NCBI GenBank assembly: GCA_011800805.1
Contig: MPNW01000057.1
Location: 187,384 to 251,383, forward strand
DNA length: 64,000 bases
Direction: 5' to 3'
DNA from: Hirudo medicinalis
Lineage: Eukaryota; Annelida; Clitellata; Hirudinida; Hirudinidae
Made by a program: the position numbers and the translations under genes. The notes beneath the pieces were generated by a model. It saw only the letters and a list, made by a program, of their open reading frames with translations, was not told the DNA's origin and searched no databases. Position 1 is the first letter of the stretch, and every line of letters begins with the position of its first letter. Positions 1-12,360 of the stretch are shown in pieces.

Positions 1-1755
1 TCATTCTATCTTTCCTTCAAAAATTGGTATTGGACTTAAATCTCAAACTGGTGCCTTGACGTTTTACATAACTTAATGAAATATATTCATTGGATAAGTT
101 AAACTGACGAAGGATGATATTGTTTTAGTTACAACAAATTATCAAGTCAAGCATGCATATGTCTTTTATTTTTTTAAACTGGAAACAGCAATGTACCTTT
201 CCTACCATCCTATTTCTTTAAATTATATTTTATTACAATAACTATTTTTTCTAATTTTGCGAAAAACTCTTTTTTTCTACGGTGACTTATTCCTTCCTTA
301 ACACTTTTTCATTGAAAGTGTTTTAAATACCACTTTAGCGGAAGTTTCACTTAAGGATCTACTGAACTTGAGGTAAAAAAACTTATACGGATTTTATCGA
401 CTTATTTCGGTAATTAAAACTGATAAGTTACAAATGTTCATCAGATGTCCGAGGTTATATGACATTTTGTGCCTAGGTTTGAGACAATTTAATTATATTA
501 ATTAATTTCTTGAATTTGAAGAATAATGTACGGACAAATCTGGATAATCTTGGCTGGAATTTATTATTACCGATTGATATGGCTGAAAAGTACAAGGAAA
601 TGCAGAAATGTAAATATCATTACCTGACAATGTAGTTACAAGTTTTAAGTTAAGGATGAGGTGCATTACAAATGTTTAATATCCGTCGGTTCCGTGACAA
701 TTGCGCCGGATTTACCCAGGTGAAGGTCCCGGTGCAGTGTGGTGGTGGAGGCCCAGAAGCCTCTGCACCGGTTCTATTCTTCCCCCACACAAACAAAACC
801 CTGACAAAAAAAAAGTTGTTTTTTTTATTGATGGAGGCCCCTAGATGGAGTGCCATTTTTGAATTCCTTTAAAATACCAGATCGTCGTTTTTCACTCCCG
901 CGTAGCTCTAAACAATAAATAGTTTAACGAAAGGTGGACTCTTCAAAAAACCAGAAGGAAAATACTGTTTGGACATATCTTGGCTTTGAGTACAACAAAT
1001 TTAGAGAAAAGACTGGTGTGATAACTTGGAGGTGTAGACAGTGCAAATTATAAAGTTAATTAACTGCAAAAGGCCAGGGTTATAACAATATATAATAAAA
1101 TATATAAATCTACCTATACTACAATTACTTAAATTCGGTTTAAAACGCCATAGCAGTTCTGTATTCACTTGAGCGCAACTGTTATGTGTCTGGTTACCTA
1201 TCCGTCCTTCAAAGATAGTCCCGATTAATGGTAGCTTGCTTTGTTGAAATTAACTCACTGCCACCGATGTAAAGCTGTTTTATTTTACTCCATGACCCTT
1301 GATTTAAAAGGAGGCGTTTTAATGTCTCGAAGCATTAATATCCTCATGATATTGCATCATGAACTCTGGCCAGAGGATTTGAAACCACAATTATTGCCGA
1401 CTCCACATCCCCAATGCATGGAAGCTATTAGAAGTTGTGCCAATAAATTCTGATGTATCCTAGAGGAGATGCAACCATCAAAAACTGTCTTATTATGTAA
1501 ATTGCTTTTTGCTGAGATATTAGTTGGAGATACGTCGTTAAGTACTGTGTAATGGTTTAAATATTCATCAGAATATTATTTGGACCGAACAAGTTATGAT
1601 AATTATTAAGATAAAAATGCAAAATAAACATTGAATTAGTTAATTTCTATCTATTTAACAGACATTGAATTTCAAATTATTAAAGGTATTGAATCAATTA
1701 AGCATCGAAGAAACATTCTCTCTCTCTCAGAACAACACGTCCCTCGAGTGATTTC
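1..1755. other. Intergenic, no gene seen
   Basis: AT-rich DNA with only short open frames that have no recognisable domain, codon pattern or splice context. It lies downstream of the stop codon of the SUEL/CUB gene, so the right part probably includes its 3' UTR, but no AATAAA on the minus strand stands out close to the stop. Confidence 0.5.
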
Positions 1756-4700
1756 TCACATGTGCTGTCTAAATATTTCAGTATCCGCTTGTTTTATCTG
1801 GGCGTGGAAGGGGGGCATCAAAGCGCACCCTTCCCCGTCTTTGGCTGAGTGCCCTTCCGTTTCGCCGTTTTTGTTGATGGAAATGGGAACGAACTGTTGC
1901 TGTTGGGCGACGCCATCTGCTTTGTGCGAGGAGTCATTAATGGAGTCGTATTCATTCAGCTCATTTCGAATCACGTTGAACTTCAGGCGCGTTTCGCTAC
2001 CAAGACCGTCCACCACTTTATCGAGTCCACAGTGGTAGCGGCAGAGAGCAGGATCACACATCTCAGGGTTGTCTGCATTGTAACTCGAGTGAATGGTGCA
2101 CGTCGAATTGAGTGCCGAGTTGATCAAGTCGACCGAATCAACAGAATACGCCGAGCAGACACCTGTCGGATCGAAGGACATCGGAAAGGAAGGCGGAAAG
2201 TGTTGCGAAGTGAGGTGTTTCTTGCTGTAGAGTTCCACTCCCTGAGTACCTGCTTGAGAGATGGATTTGCCGAAGACTGCCTTGTTTTCTCCCGACTTGT
2301 TGAAATAAGCAGTTTCCTGGAGTGAGCTCCTTCTCCTCATTACGCGTCTCTTCCTGCTGAAAAGAAGTTCCACGGAGGAGATAAGAATCTTTCGCACGCA
2401 ACAGCACGTGCAAATATCTCGCGCTTAATGCTTCTCAAATGCCTCCAATCAACATCGATTCTTGAAATTTCCTCTTAACGAACCCTAGGGTTTTAAGATT
2501 ATGAAGATGGACGTTTAGAAATGCAGTTATTTAATCGATTCCTGGTTTGCAGATTGCCTCAAAAATAAATCGTGATTTTATCTCGTTCGAGTTATTTTTC
2601 TTCTCATGTCGTGAAGAAAAAATGTTTACAATGAAATGCTCACGCGATAAGAAACCACGGAAAGCGACATTAACTTGTTGTCCGAATTAAGAGTGACCGG
2701 TACACGCACATAACTCCCGGTGAAATGATTAGCAGTGCTACCGATGCAAGCGGTGTGTAAACAACTCTATTCACTGGTGACGTCTGAGATACAATCGTCC
2801 TATTGCGTCAACGGCTTACATTGGCAGACGAAAGTCGTTTAATTATCCTCGAAATAATATTTGATATTACAATTACTAATAATAATATTTTCAACAATAA
2901 AATCAAATAAGCAAAACCTTTGCATCCAGAAAAGACCACCGATGAGAACAACTAGGCCGATGAGAAAAGAAATGCTGATGATGATGAGGAGAGACATTAC
3001 TGTAAAATATGATGCCGCTGTAAACGATAATCGCCGATGATGATGACGAAAATAACAATAATAATGATGATGAAGTCACTAGTAAACACAACGTTACTTA
3101 GATGATGACATATGACATGATCCCTTTTCAACACGACACTATTATCAGGATTTGAATTTGCTTTCCTCTACTGGAAGATTGCAATCATCACCACCACCGT
3201 CATCATAAGCATAATTATCATCACCATCGTCGTCAATCCACTAAAGGACTGAAGGGTGACACACTCCATGTTTCCATTTCCGACATCATCATTGTCATCA
3301 TCATTGTCATCATCATCAGCCATAACAACCGTCAACCTACATTGGTTAGGAGTGGATTGTCAAATAATTACGCGATGCTCTGATGATGGTGATGGTGATG
3401 ATGACGATGGTGGTGATGACGATGGTGATGATGATGATGATGATGATGGTGGTGACTAATAGAACTGGAGGTAATCGTAAGCTTCAAACAATTTACTTCT
3501 TAAAACAATGAAAATGAAAAGAACCGGTGGCTGATATTGAATCGGTTACAACTTAAACTCCATGTTTTATTGTTATTTACAGAACGAATAAAATCAAATC
3601 ATCACCTGAAGTCAGTTTCAAATTGTTCATTCTCGACGACGAAGTAAAATTTCGGGCTGAAATTGATAAATAATAATGTTGATAATGAGCTTGATGACGA
3701 TGACGATGGTGATGGCGATGCTATTGATTATGATTTATGATGACATCTTCATTAAAACTCACCGGCATCACACCTTCCCACGGTGCCCACCCACTTCGTC
3801 TCCACGCACTCAACATTCCACAGGACATCGTCGTTTCCATAGCAACCGATGGATGTGACTTGACCTACCCTCCTGGTCCACGCCCCTGTACCAGGGGGTG
3901 GCATGTTTGCGCACCCGACGGCTACAATCGGTCGGTTGGATCAAGGTAATATCGCTTTAAACATTCCATTCATAAAAAAAAATATTAAAGATTTCTTGAC
4001 TACTTTAACTTTTATCAAGCAGTTATAATCATCACATCAGTTACATTTGTTCTTTTTTTTTCAACAGTTTCAATTGAACACATAAAGTCGAATGAAGAAA
4101 TGAGCAAGAACGATGAAGAGACAATAAAACATCGTCGTTAAATGCAAAACCACGAGCAGCATCCACAACCCTGAAATTCGAAGAGGAAGTTGTTTGGTGT
4201 TTTCGTCGGTTGGTTCGTGAAGGGAGCCAATCTGAACAGCAGAGAGTGCTTCTTGGAGACAAACACGTTCTGGTGACGCACCTGAGTCATGACACAAATC
4301 ACTGAAGGTTCGCCATCTTCGCCGTCAAAAATCAATGCCACTTTCAGGCAACTCTTGGGATATCCTGCGTCCGAAGACAGTTTTCGACGATTTGTGGTTA
4401 TTTTTAAAATAAAAGAAAGATTGCACTTGTTTGACAAGTGCTAGGTTTTAAAATGTAAAATTTAATAACGCTAATACAAAGGATTGGCTTTGAACGAGTT
4501 TAAATATTAATTGCGTTTTAATTAGCAATTATTCTACCGATATTCGAAGCGATTGCAGTGGCGAGGCATTAGCACGAGAATGAAGAGGAAATCGGTCACG
4601 GAGTTTTGTTCTGTTGAACAAAAGAAGGGCGGCAGTTGTAGGAATGAAAGAATAGAAAGAAATGAAGTTGATTTAAAGTTAGTTCGTCATAAAGCATGTC

Positions 4701-5161
4701 GGACAGCTAACAACTGCTGGCAGATGATTCCACCAGGATTATTCGAGTCGAAAAGCAGGCAAGCCATACCCTCCCTGTTTCCATCCATCATTCAGTCCTA
4801 AACAATGACGAATGGACTGTTGTTTCTCTCAAATTCAACTTGCTTCAGAGCCTACTAATGGCTCGAGGAGCTTAATATGCCTGCGTATGAATACATGCTA
4901 CCCACCGTTACATCATTTACATCACGAACCCTCGAGGCTGAGCATGTGGGGACAGTTTTTCTCCCCTGCAGCTCTTATCAACCGAAGGACATGGTTCTTC
5001 GTTTCATCAGGGCAGAACAAACAGCAGTCACTTAACGACCCATTGACGGACTTTCCTGTGACCGAGTTGGCAGTTTATTGTTTACGTTCGGTGGTTAGAG
5101 GATCAAGCGTCCTCCATCTCCTCCTCCTCCTCTTCCTCCTCCTCCTCCTCCCCCTCTTCTT

Positions 5162-5194
<33 letters not shown>

Positions 5195-8100
5195 GTCTTC
5201 GTCTTTGTCATCATGGTCTTGTACCATGTGACCGTGAAACAATTGTCAAAACGATTGATCATGGATGGAGGGATGGAGGCCTATCGTCATCATCACCATC
5301 ACGACCGTTACGATCATCATCATCATCACCAGCATCACGACCGTTACGATCATCATCATCATCACCATCAAACAGCATCACCATCATCATCACCAGCATC
5401 ATCATCATCATCATCATCACCATCATCATCATCGTCCTCGTCATCGTCTTCAGAATCATGTTCGTCCAGATAAATCAGTGCATGAGTCCTAATATCGCCC
5501 AGCAACAGAAGCATGCAGTGGCGAATGTTTCTTCCTGCGTAGATTAGCGAAACTTATTCTTTTCAAAAGGATTCCTACTCCGGGTTCTCATGACGTTTAC
5601 GTCGCATACTCCCCCGTGACGTCACTGTGATGTCATCGTATTATGCTGCCTTCATATGACATTTGGTGGTGGTGATGACGATGGTTTTCGATAAAAATAG
5701 AATTGGATTCGATCAACCTAGTCACTGAGTAATAATAAAGACTTAAAAGTGAATCTAACTTAATTATTTTATTAACAATAACAAACACGATCATAAAATT
5801 CCATGAAATTTAAAACAATTCGTCGCTCACTGATAAGATGCTTCCTGTCGAAATTCCATAAGGAAATGTTGAATATCTGACCGGGATCAGCTCTCAGCAG
5901 CCACGGCGAAGATATGGACCCGCATCCTGTCTCGTAAGTTATCCTGCTCAGGAGAACTCCGTGAGGTGATGAAACGAGAAAGGGGGAGTTTGAACGACAT
6001 CTTCCGATATCACCGAGAATCACTGCCAACGGCGATTTCCTTGTTTAATAAAAGAAAAAACAAAGTAGGGAATAAATTGAAAAAGGTGATCTTTAGACCT
6101 CTCTTGCAGGTGTAACTGGCCTCCAAATACGAGGTCAGTTCGCTTGAGCAAGTTTTGTGCCTGTCGAGATCTGGATTTGGAACGACCACACTGCAAGACT
6201 GCCTGCCAGAGCAGACGTCGTCCATTAGTTCAGTTACATCGGCATGGCACCCCAACTCCCCAAGATCCTGCTTGACGCACCTACCCAACTTCATGCGACC
6301 ATACCTCGCCCCAGCCATGACGATGACTTCCTCCGGTCGACATTTTGCTTCAAAAGGCTCCCATTTACAGAAGTCTCCAATTTCTGTGGAATTCAATTTT
6401 TCGATAAAATTAATTTATACTTGCAAATGATCACAAAATGAGAGTTTAAATTTCAGTTAGGCACGTAATAAAGACCCTACAGCTATGCAGTGTCATGAAT
6501 ATTCATCTGCGAGTTCAATAATGGATGGATTCGTATTATTTCGCTTTAAATGAAGGCAAACATTCGAAATGTCGAGGCTTTTCCGTTCACTTAGCAATGC
6601 ATTGACATTTTGTAGTCTCTTTTAGAATTAATTCGCCCCAAACACGACAAATATGAACGCCGGGAAGGCATTTTTGTCTCTGAATTATCAGCATGATTGC
6701 AATAACTTCCAGTTTGCCAAGTGCGCTTAAAAGCCTCGTGGAAACACGTCTGTCCGCTCTCACGCGAGCAGCGAGAACAAGCGTAACACTTGACAGGCTC
6801 ATTATCCACTTTCAACAGAAAGGATGCCACATTTGCTCGTCTGTCAGAATCTGATGGGAAAATTTTCAATGGAAACCCTTTCTATAGATGTTTCCGTGAT
6901 GAAATCTTGAAAGTCAGCGGTCCTCGGTCAAATCCTCTGCAATGGCACAACGCACATGTCGATGCAGACACACGCATAGGACTTATTTCGCACGACAAAT
7001 GGCGGACATTTTGTTCATTAAAGTTGTCAGTCGGACGAAGGTGTTTTGAATTTCATGTTTTATGTACGCACCTCCATTTGCCGTTTTTTTAAGTGAAGCG
7101 GAAAAGATTTTTCCTTTGAATAAAAATTAGGTTTTCCACTTATTCAGAAAGAAGCCTCGATAACAATTTCCTTCAGTTCTGACCCAGGAGATCTTACAAG
7201 ATTTGCTACCTCCGCCATGGCAAATGCATTGTCTCGCAAAGAAAGAGAAAAGGAAGCCATTAATTGATTCTACAGGAACGATGTGGAAAATGAAGATTCC
7301 ATTCACAAATGACGTCCATTAAGTGGCTGATATGCGCTTTCCAGTCCGATGACTAAAGTGACAATTCTGCAAATTCCTGGAGAACAGCAGTGAATAATTG
7401 AGTCTGACGAAATACTGTTGTTGTTGTTGTTTTTTATTTTTTATTTTAGCGTTTCTCATCGTTAAAATATTTAAAAGTGAAAACTTGTTGAAACTTTTAT
7501 TTGGCATGCGAATCAACAACTCTCGGTTGATCGTTTGACTGGGAGATGATAAATCAATCCTCGGAAGCGATAAGGCTATTGGCTCAGGTCTGATCAATAA
7601 TACAACCCTAAAACATTTTCCATGCGCATCCTGTACATTCGGATTAATCACCTTTACTCTCCTAACATGTTTACGAGATCCTCGACGGAGACAATCGCAA
7701 AGAAGCAAACATTCTACTGGAGACTTTTCCGCTTTTATGTACAACGTGTCGACGTGACGTAATTAACTACACTCTCACGGGTTTACAAATTACCTCCGAT
7801 GATCTTCCCTGTAGCAAGGCTTCGTCCAATGAACCGACCGCTCGTTTGAGTTTCACTCCCTCGAATTCGTGAATTCGGAGCAAAAAACTGAGTATCTTCC
7901 TAGGATGCTCAATGCAGGATTCTACAGTCGAAACGTTCGAAATGAGGCGCTGAGGGTCGTCCTTATGGCCCTTTGATTATAATGACCTGCTTTCTCGACT
8001 GAAGTTTTTGTTTTCAAAGGGACGTTCATTTCGGAAGCGCCATTTTTTACAAGCATCTCGTTTTGCCTGATGCTCGCTAAAGACTTTGGAATTAGATTTA

Positions 8101-9512
8101 GGCCGTGTTCAGCCTGCTCGTAAATAAATAACAGGTATTGGGTTGAAAATCAACGAGAATTGTCGCATTTCCACTCCTGAGTTTTCCAAGTGGGCTGGAA
8201 GAGAAGGGTGGATGCTCTTTACTCGATAATGTACGCCGCCTTGAACATGTTTTCACGAGCCTCTTGCAATAATTTTCGGCGGATGAAGAAGTAATGCCAA
8301 AAAGCATCACGTTAGAACGGCCAGTGGCAGTAAAGAGAAAAATTTTAACTTGAATTTACGAGGACATAACGCGACACAAGAAAACAAATACCAGCCAAGT
8401 ATTAGCAGACACATAAAAACCCTGGCTCGTTCCCTCTAAATTTTTCGTTTCGGTACAAATTTCAATCAAAACCGTTCCAAAACATCCTAAGCGAAGACTT
8501 ACATAAATGATTCGAGGCCTCTTTTTCGTGTGAATGCAGATAAATAGACCTTGCCAATGAATTAGACATAAGTTCTTTACAACTCGTAATGTTTGTATGC
8601 ATTCAGACTTTCAAAAGACTTCCAGTTCAAAAGGAATTTTGATTCTTATGCCAATAGACTGCACGTTTTAAATCAAATAATAACTCTTATCGCGTTTTAC
8701 GATCCCTAGCTGAATTGTTCGCTTCTAAAGTATGGCTGCCTCGTCTGATTTCGTATTTGTCAGTAAAATGCGTGACATCCATGACTTTAAATATAAATAA
8801 AAACGTAATCACCAGAATCAATAAATTAAGTTAGTGTCAATAATTGTGAATATTTTGTTAAAGAAAACCGAGTCATTCAAATTATTAAGTAATCAAACCT
8901 CGCAAATAGTAAACAATCCATGCTTTATTAAATACGGAGTTATTGCGTAATTTATTTCTAAAGTTTCATTTAAAAATTAAAATAAGATTGTCTAATAATT
9001 TGATAAAACACTTTTTTTTAACCTTTCTTGTTGATTTAAAGGATAACGGTTCTTATTTAAGTATTTGCTTTTATAACTTCGTATTAAAGTGTTCTACAAA
9101 ATATTTCGAATAAATGAAGACATAAAATGCAGAAATACTCTGAAATAAAATATTTGAAATGTTTGTTTCACCAATGTTTTTTCTGATTTGTTTAATGGGG
9201 AAGGATTATCTTTTGATCGAACGTTGTTATTAAATATTGAGTGCTTATCGCACAGGTTTTCTTAACCATTATAAACCATTGTTACAATTATAATTAATAA
9301 GTAATAATTACGTTAATTTTAAGTGTATTTAATAGTTCATGTATTGCAACTTAGTTAGGAAATAAAGGATTTATGCAATTTAAAAAATAAGTTTAATGAT
9401 GAAATAAACAATTTGTGTAATTTTACGAACGTAAACTTCACTCACCACCAGACTCCAACGCATCGCCTTGAAATGTGCCCAAAAATATGATCAAATTCGT
9501 CAATACTTTCAT
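1756..9512 (-). CDS. SUEL-type lectin + CUB-like single-pass membrane protein
   Basis: Six coding exons on the minus strand, joined in frame: 9446-9512, 6099-6383, 5831-6022, 4170-4364, 2918-3017 (or from 2999), 1756-2356; about 479 residues. Exon 1 encodes a signal peptide starting MKVLTNLIIFLG. Exon 2 (about residues 24-117) is a galactose/rhamnose-binding (SUEL, Gal_Lectin) domain with the typical YGRMKLGRC, GCHADV, CSGRQSC and YLEASYTC motifs. Exons 3-4 (about 118-246) form a CUB-like module with TGCGSISSPW and FLFEF motifs. Exon 5 is a hydrophobic helix (FLIGLVVLIGGLFW) and exon 6 starts with a basic stop-transfer stretch (SRKRRVMRRR) and gives a 199-residue cytoplasmic tail without a known domain. 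The role is probably a cell-surface receptor or adhesion protein; ligand unknown. Exon phases are 1-1-1-1-2, all matching. EVA-1/latrophilin-type proteins share only the SUEL domain. The gene starts with a donor GTGAGT after a short signal exon, and a TATA-like box lies about 180 bp upstream. The second acceptor of exon 5 is equally legal. Confidence 0.85.
2918..3720. repeat. Dispersed ATC/GAT trinucleotide repeats
   Basis: Imperfect runs of ATC on one strand or GAT on the other recur from about 2975 to 3095, 3185-3240, 3285-3320, 3380-3455 and 3690-3715. They occupy the last intron regions of the SUEL/CUB gene and touch the start of its transmembrane exon. Long acidic, His-rich or Met-rich frames here are repeat artefacts. 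Confidence 0.85.
5106..5452. repeat. Microsatellite cluster (TCC, TTC, CAT)
   Basis: A TCC-rich run (about 5118-5152), then TTC repeats (about 5160-5190), then a CAT/ATC block (about 5283-5450) interrupted by two copies of CACGACCGTTACGATCATCA. It sits in the intron between the two CUB exons of the SUEL/CUB gene. The frames through it (poly-His, poly-Ser, poly-Asp) are not considered coding. Confidence 0.9.
6707..6808 (-). other. Possible alternative cassette exon of the SUEL/CUB gene
   Basis: In intron 1 of the SUEL/CUB gene, on the same strand, is an open 102-base segment flanked by AG (6809-6810) and GT (6705-6706). It starts and ends in phase 1, exactly what is needed to sit between exon 1 and exon 2 without a frameshift. 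It would add about 34 residues with a Cys cluster (KCYACSRCSRESGQTC). Such a Cys pattern could be the start of a disulphide-rich module. The acceptor has only a modest pyrimidine tract, so it may be chance. Confidence 0.3.
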
Positions 9513-9689
9513 CGGGACACGATAAACACTTGGCTTTATTCGACGAAATTTTCAACAGAAACATTCGCTCTGTTGCACAGCAACTGAGTAGCAAAAATTT
9601 TCATTGACCATGAAAGTTAAACAGGCGATCGTAAAAGTCTCCTCTCGCAGCAGGGCCATTTCTTGGGCTCAAACGAGAGCAAGCAAACC

Positions 9690-9702
9690 GGGCATATATG
9701 AG
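9690..9702 (-). promoter_or_regulatory. TATA-like box upstream of the SUEL/CUB gene
   Basis: The minus strand reads CTCATATATGCCC here, followed about 180 bases later by the signal-peptide ATG at 9512. The spacing would place transcription start near 9665 with a short 5' UTR. Inferred from sequence only. Confidence 0.4.
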
Positions 9703-12360
9703 GCCACGCTCGGGGGAGAGGGGTATGATACAGTGTCACGTGGTTGGATGGTTCAGCCATGGGTGGTCAGGTGGGGTTGAAGAGAATGCCATTCCGGGTG
9801 TTTTCTTCTCTAGGAGCGTTGCGACATGAAAAAATGTAGAAAGCTGCCAGCAACAATGCGTCTCTTGGCACGCAGGAATATTTATGCCTCGCGTGTCGTC
9901 AAGTTGTGCATTCCATTTGCTGTTGTCTCCTTTTCGAAACTTCCCTCAAATTCTCGAGTAGCATGCTCTCCTAAATGAGGATTTACGCCATGTGCAAAGG
10001 CATTGGAACTCCTTCGAGTTCGATGAAATGACGGTCGCTCCGGGCTCAATTCTAATTTGAATGTCTGTAATGAGCGAGTTTGATATAAAAGTCGTAGAGA
10101 CTGTTGAATGCAATAATTACTTTCGAGGCAACTTCCATTGGAATTCTATTAAGCATTGTCTCTCCCATGAGCGTCATCCGTATTCATTTCCAGCCTACTT
10201 CGCAAATAGCTCAATCATCTTAAATAGTCAGATGTCTCTTGGAGTTGGAGAGAGGTGGCCGTTTCAATGTCCGAGGACTTGTTAACAGGAATGAAGTGAC
10301 GAGCAAGGACTTGATGAGATTGCTCGCTGAGAAGCCTCACAGATGGAAGACGCCATTACACGGACTAAATTGCATTTTTAATTCTCATGTTTGACATTCA
10401 AAGACCCCGGATGTGACGTCAGAATTCAAGGGCAACCATTAAAACGCCATCGGCATCTTCTGAGCGAGGGGCTTCTTTCGATGACAAGAAAAACAACGAA
10501 CACCCTGCTAACGTTTCGCCAGGAACAATGCGACCGGAAGAGGCATGCGTGACTTGGGTCGATATCTGTTCACTGGCGAGTGAAAATTATTCAAATCACA
10601 GCACTTGCTCGTCCAAAAACCGTTCTGATTTTGATTTTTTCGATTTTTTTGCCAAGCGGCGAAACAAGGCTAACTTGTTTCGCTGATAACGAAGTTGACG
10701 AGGCGCCGCTGAGCCATTTGTTTTTGCTTCCATTTGGAAAGCGTTTCTTCTGCGGAGCTGGTGAGTGGGGAGGGGAAGGAGGCATTTTTCAACGTCTTTT
10801 CCAGAAGTCAAGCAACCACTCATGTCTCCAACAGCAACAACATCAACTTTAATCTTGCAGCGTTTCCGGCTGCTAAAATTCCTCCTAACCGACCTAACGC
10901 TCGAATATAAAAGAGAAAAAAAAATCTCTACACAATATCCGCTAGCTGAGTTTGAGCAGATACCCACAATCCATGTCAAATGGTCTTCAATTGCGTACTG
11001 GACGGGTCAATATTGTGCGCTTTTTATAGAGAAAATGTTAAGCAATTTCCAGTGATGCATCAATCATGTCTTCATTTCTTTCATCAGTTTTAATGCAGTT
11101 CACTTGGCTGGTCCTAATGGAAAATAATTCACAACCCTCTCCTATGGAAGCATCAGAAATGCAACGTTAAAAAACAAACGCGAGAAAAGGCTTTGCAGCC
11201 GAGAAAAGCCATTTTGATTTTTAAGAGAGTACAATTTCAAAATTGTGCAATTGAACCGATAATTGCAAAATAATTAACAAAAATATATAGGCAATAGAAC
11301 GTAAAATAAAGGACAAAAACAACTCTCATAATCCTTCAAGACACTTTCATTCTTCGCACAAATGATATTCAGGAAAGGAAATGAATTTCTTAAATTCTGC
11401 ACAATCAAAGGTCATCATTTCAGGTTCATTCCATCCGATGTCCTCATCCGAACGTGACAGGACAGAAAGATAGATGGTCATCAGTCAGCATCAATCAGAG
11501 CTTCCTAAGGGGAGGTCAGTGCTACATAATTTGCTCGTCTGACACCTTAATATATCGTCTGCTGCATCCAGAGATGACATTTTATCACTCACCACCATAA
11601 AGAATGGATGACAGAACTTCCGGCATTTTTATTATTCTTTGCTGGTTATTTAAAATTAAAATACTTTATTTGAAGCTAATTGAGATGCGTGCATCTTGTG
11701 CCAATGTCGTGACTAACGGCCATTACTCTTAACGAGATATTTCTCATTCATTTTCCCTTCCATGCTTTCATTTATTTAAATGTTTCAAATAGAAGCTCAT
11801 TACAAATCAAAATAAGAATGTTTTAAAAGATAATTATAATTAGAGAATTAATAATATAAAATAGTAACTTCATTATATCTCCTTGAGAAACAGCTCACTC
11901 GATATGTGCCAAAGTAATAATCAAGCGTTTCATGAAAGTTTCGGATTGCAGGGAATAATTAGGAGCCTGCTTGAGCTCGTGTTCTTAATGGCCATAACGG
12001 TGCAGGTTGTAAAAATGGCAAAATTTCCGCGAGCTAATGGTCCGAGTGAGGTCGGGGTAAAGTGGTGAACTTAAGTGACCTGTCATCATTACCGTGGGAA
12101 GCCCCCCCCCTCCCCCGAGGAGGCGCGAATATCAGGTGTAAGCAGCAGGTGTACATGAGGTGTGTTGAGCTTATTAATCGATCTCCACAATAGCTTGTAA
12201 CCCGGTTGCCCAGGAAACTGGAAATTGCCGATTGAATTATTGATGCGTTCTTGTGCTTTGGCATTCAGCTGTTTGCCACGGAGAAAAATGACCGAGCACG
12301 GGAGTTAAATTGTGTCATTTATAATTCTGCGTACCTCATTACTTGGAATTTCTCTGCTCA
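9703..12360. other. Divergent intergenic region
   Basis: About 2.7 kb between the 5' ends of the SUEL/CUB gene (-) and the Ig-domain gene (+). I see no exon with both splice context and codon-like composition. It contains a run of nine C at about 12102-12110. It probably holds the promoters of both genes. Confidence 0.5.

Noticed and set aside
4070..4297. Hydrophobic frame that looks like a membrane helix (LWMLLVVLHL)
   Set aside because: The other frame of the same stretch completes the CUB domain and splices in phase to a better transmembrane exon at 2918-3017.
5213..5492. His-rich, Ser-rich and Met-rich frames
   Set aside because: Translation of CAT/ATC microsatellites in an intron of the SUEL/CUB gene.
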